A stretch of DNA of 39,346 bases. Source: Nitrospirota bacterium. Lineage in GTDB: Bacteria; Nitrospirota; Thermodesulfovibrionia; UBA6902; DSMQ01. The notes under the pieces are model-generated. The model was not told the DNA's origin. It saw nothing but the letters and a program-made list of their open reading frames with translations, and did no database searches. Both the position numbers and the translations under genes were made by a program. The stretch lies in NCBI GenBank assembly GCA_016212185.1, contig JACRGX010000038.1:1-39346 (forward strand). The letters are read 5' to 3'. Numbering within the stretch: position 1 is the stretch's first letter; every line of letters starts with the position of its first letter. Shown in pieces: positions 39,089 through 39,346 of this stretch.

Positions 39089-39160
39089 GCGGGAGTAGCT
39101 CAGTGGTAGAGCGTCAGCCTTCCAAGCTGAGGGTCGCGGGTTCGAATCCCGTTTCCCGCT
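39089..39160 (+). tRNA. tRNA-Gly (anticodon UCC)
   Basis: Acceptor GCGGGAG/TTCCCGC (one G-U pair), anticodon stem TCAGC/GCTGA with loop CTTCCAA, T arm GCGGGTTCGAATCCCGT, discriminator T. CCA is not encoded. Confidence 0.96.
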
Positions 39161-39164
39161 CTTG

Positions 39165-39247
39165 AACGGTAGTAAACAGTTGACCGTTGACAGATGACAG
39201 AACTCAAACTGACAACTGTTAACTGACAACTGTCAACTGATAACTTA
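39165..39247. repeat. Heptad-type imperfect hairpin between tRNA-Gly and tRNA-Thr
   Basis: CAGTTGACCGTTGACAGATG on the left and CAACTGTTAACTGACAACTG, then TCAACTGATAAC on the right, in inverse orientation. Confidence 0.65.
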
Positions 39248-39253
39248 GTTATT

Positions 39254-39326
39254 GCCCATGTAGCTCAGTTGGCAGAGCACATCCTTGGTAAGGATGAGGT
39301 CACCGGTTCAATCCCGGTCATGGGCT
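39254..39326 (+). tRNA. tRNA-Thr (anticodon GGU)
   Basis: Acceptor GCCCATG/CATGGGC, anticodon stem CATCC/GGATG with loop TTGGTAA, T arm CCGGTTCAATCCCGG, discriminator T. CCA is not encoded. It closes the Thr-Tyr-Gly-Thr cluster 20 bases before the window ends. Confidence 0.96.
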
Positions 39327-39346
39327 CTGGGAATATGATTTCACAG

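Overview
This 39.3 kb window looks like a bacterial chromosome segment, most plausibly from an uncultivated member of the Nitrospirota (Thermodesulfovibrio-like) or a close neighbour. This placement is an inference. It rests on the linear order pheA-hisC-aroF-tyrA-aroA-(sensor)-cmk-plsC-ispH-rpsA-sppA-HU, a fused cobA/hemD gene, and abundant small palindromic repeats. No 16S rRNA or other decisive marker is present. All recognised genes lie on the + strand.

Layout. 1-1.2 kb: 3' part of a YVTN-type beta-propeller surface protein, cut by the window edge. 1.3-3.2 kb: CHASE2/class III nucleotide cyclase. 3.3-16.9 kb: an efflux locus with a TetR regulator, a TolC-type outer-membrane channel, an RND adaptor and pump, a MacA adaptor with a split MacB (ATPase and permease), an EmrA/EmrB pair, and a membrane metallophosphoesterase. 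Three energetically different tripartite pumps sit behind one TetR and one TolC gene. 17.2-22.9 kb: aromatic amino acid and shikimate genes pheA, hisC, aroF, tyrA, aroA. 23.1-24.7 kb: a membrane HAMP-PAS-PAS protein with no kinase domain. 25.1-31.4 kb: cmk, plsC, ispH, rpsA (five S1 domains), sppA, an HU/IHF-type protein, and cobA/hemD.

31.4-37.5 kb is an accessory region. It holds an antitoxin-like gene with an internally deleted PIN toxin, a relic of a HEPN gene 3' end, three diverged copies of one leader plus signal-peptide module (each broken soon after the export signal), a DUF5647-like gene, an MNT/HEPN pair, a lipoprotein with PEGA and caspase-like domains next to an exported DUF4384-type protein, and a second, MntA/HepT-type pair. 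37.7-38.4 kb: rlmB. 38.7-39.3 kb: tRNA-Thr(UGU), tRNA-Tyr(GUA), tRNA-Gly(UCC), tRNA-Thr(GGU), the same order as the cluster upstream of tufB in E. coli, so an EF-Tu gene is expected just beyond the right edge.

The window is marked by three kinds of small repeat: (i) REP/BIME-like paired hairpins with paired sequence changes in their stems; (ii) degenerate 7-8 bp tandem repeats, often arranged as long imperfect hairpins in spacers and also found in frame inside aroA, cobA/hemD and the RND adaptor signal peptide; (iii) CCCCCTT/AAGGGGG palindromic blocks in the accessory region. Several genes have a -10-like hexamer exactly 7 nt before the ATG and no Shine-Dalgarno, which suggests leaderless transcripts.
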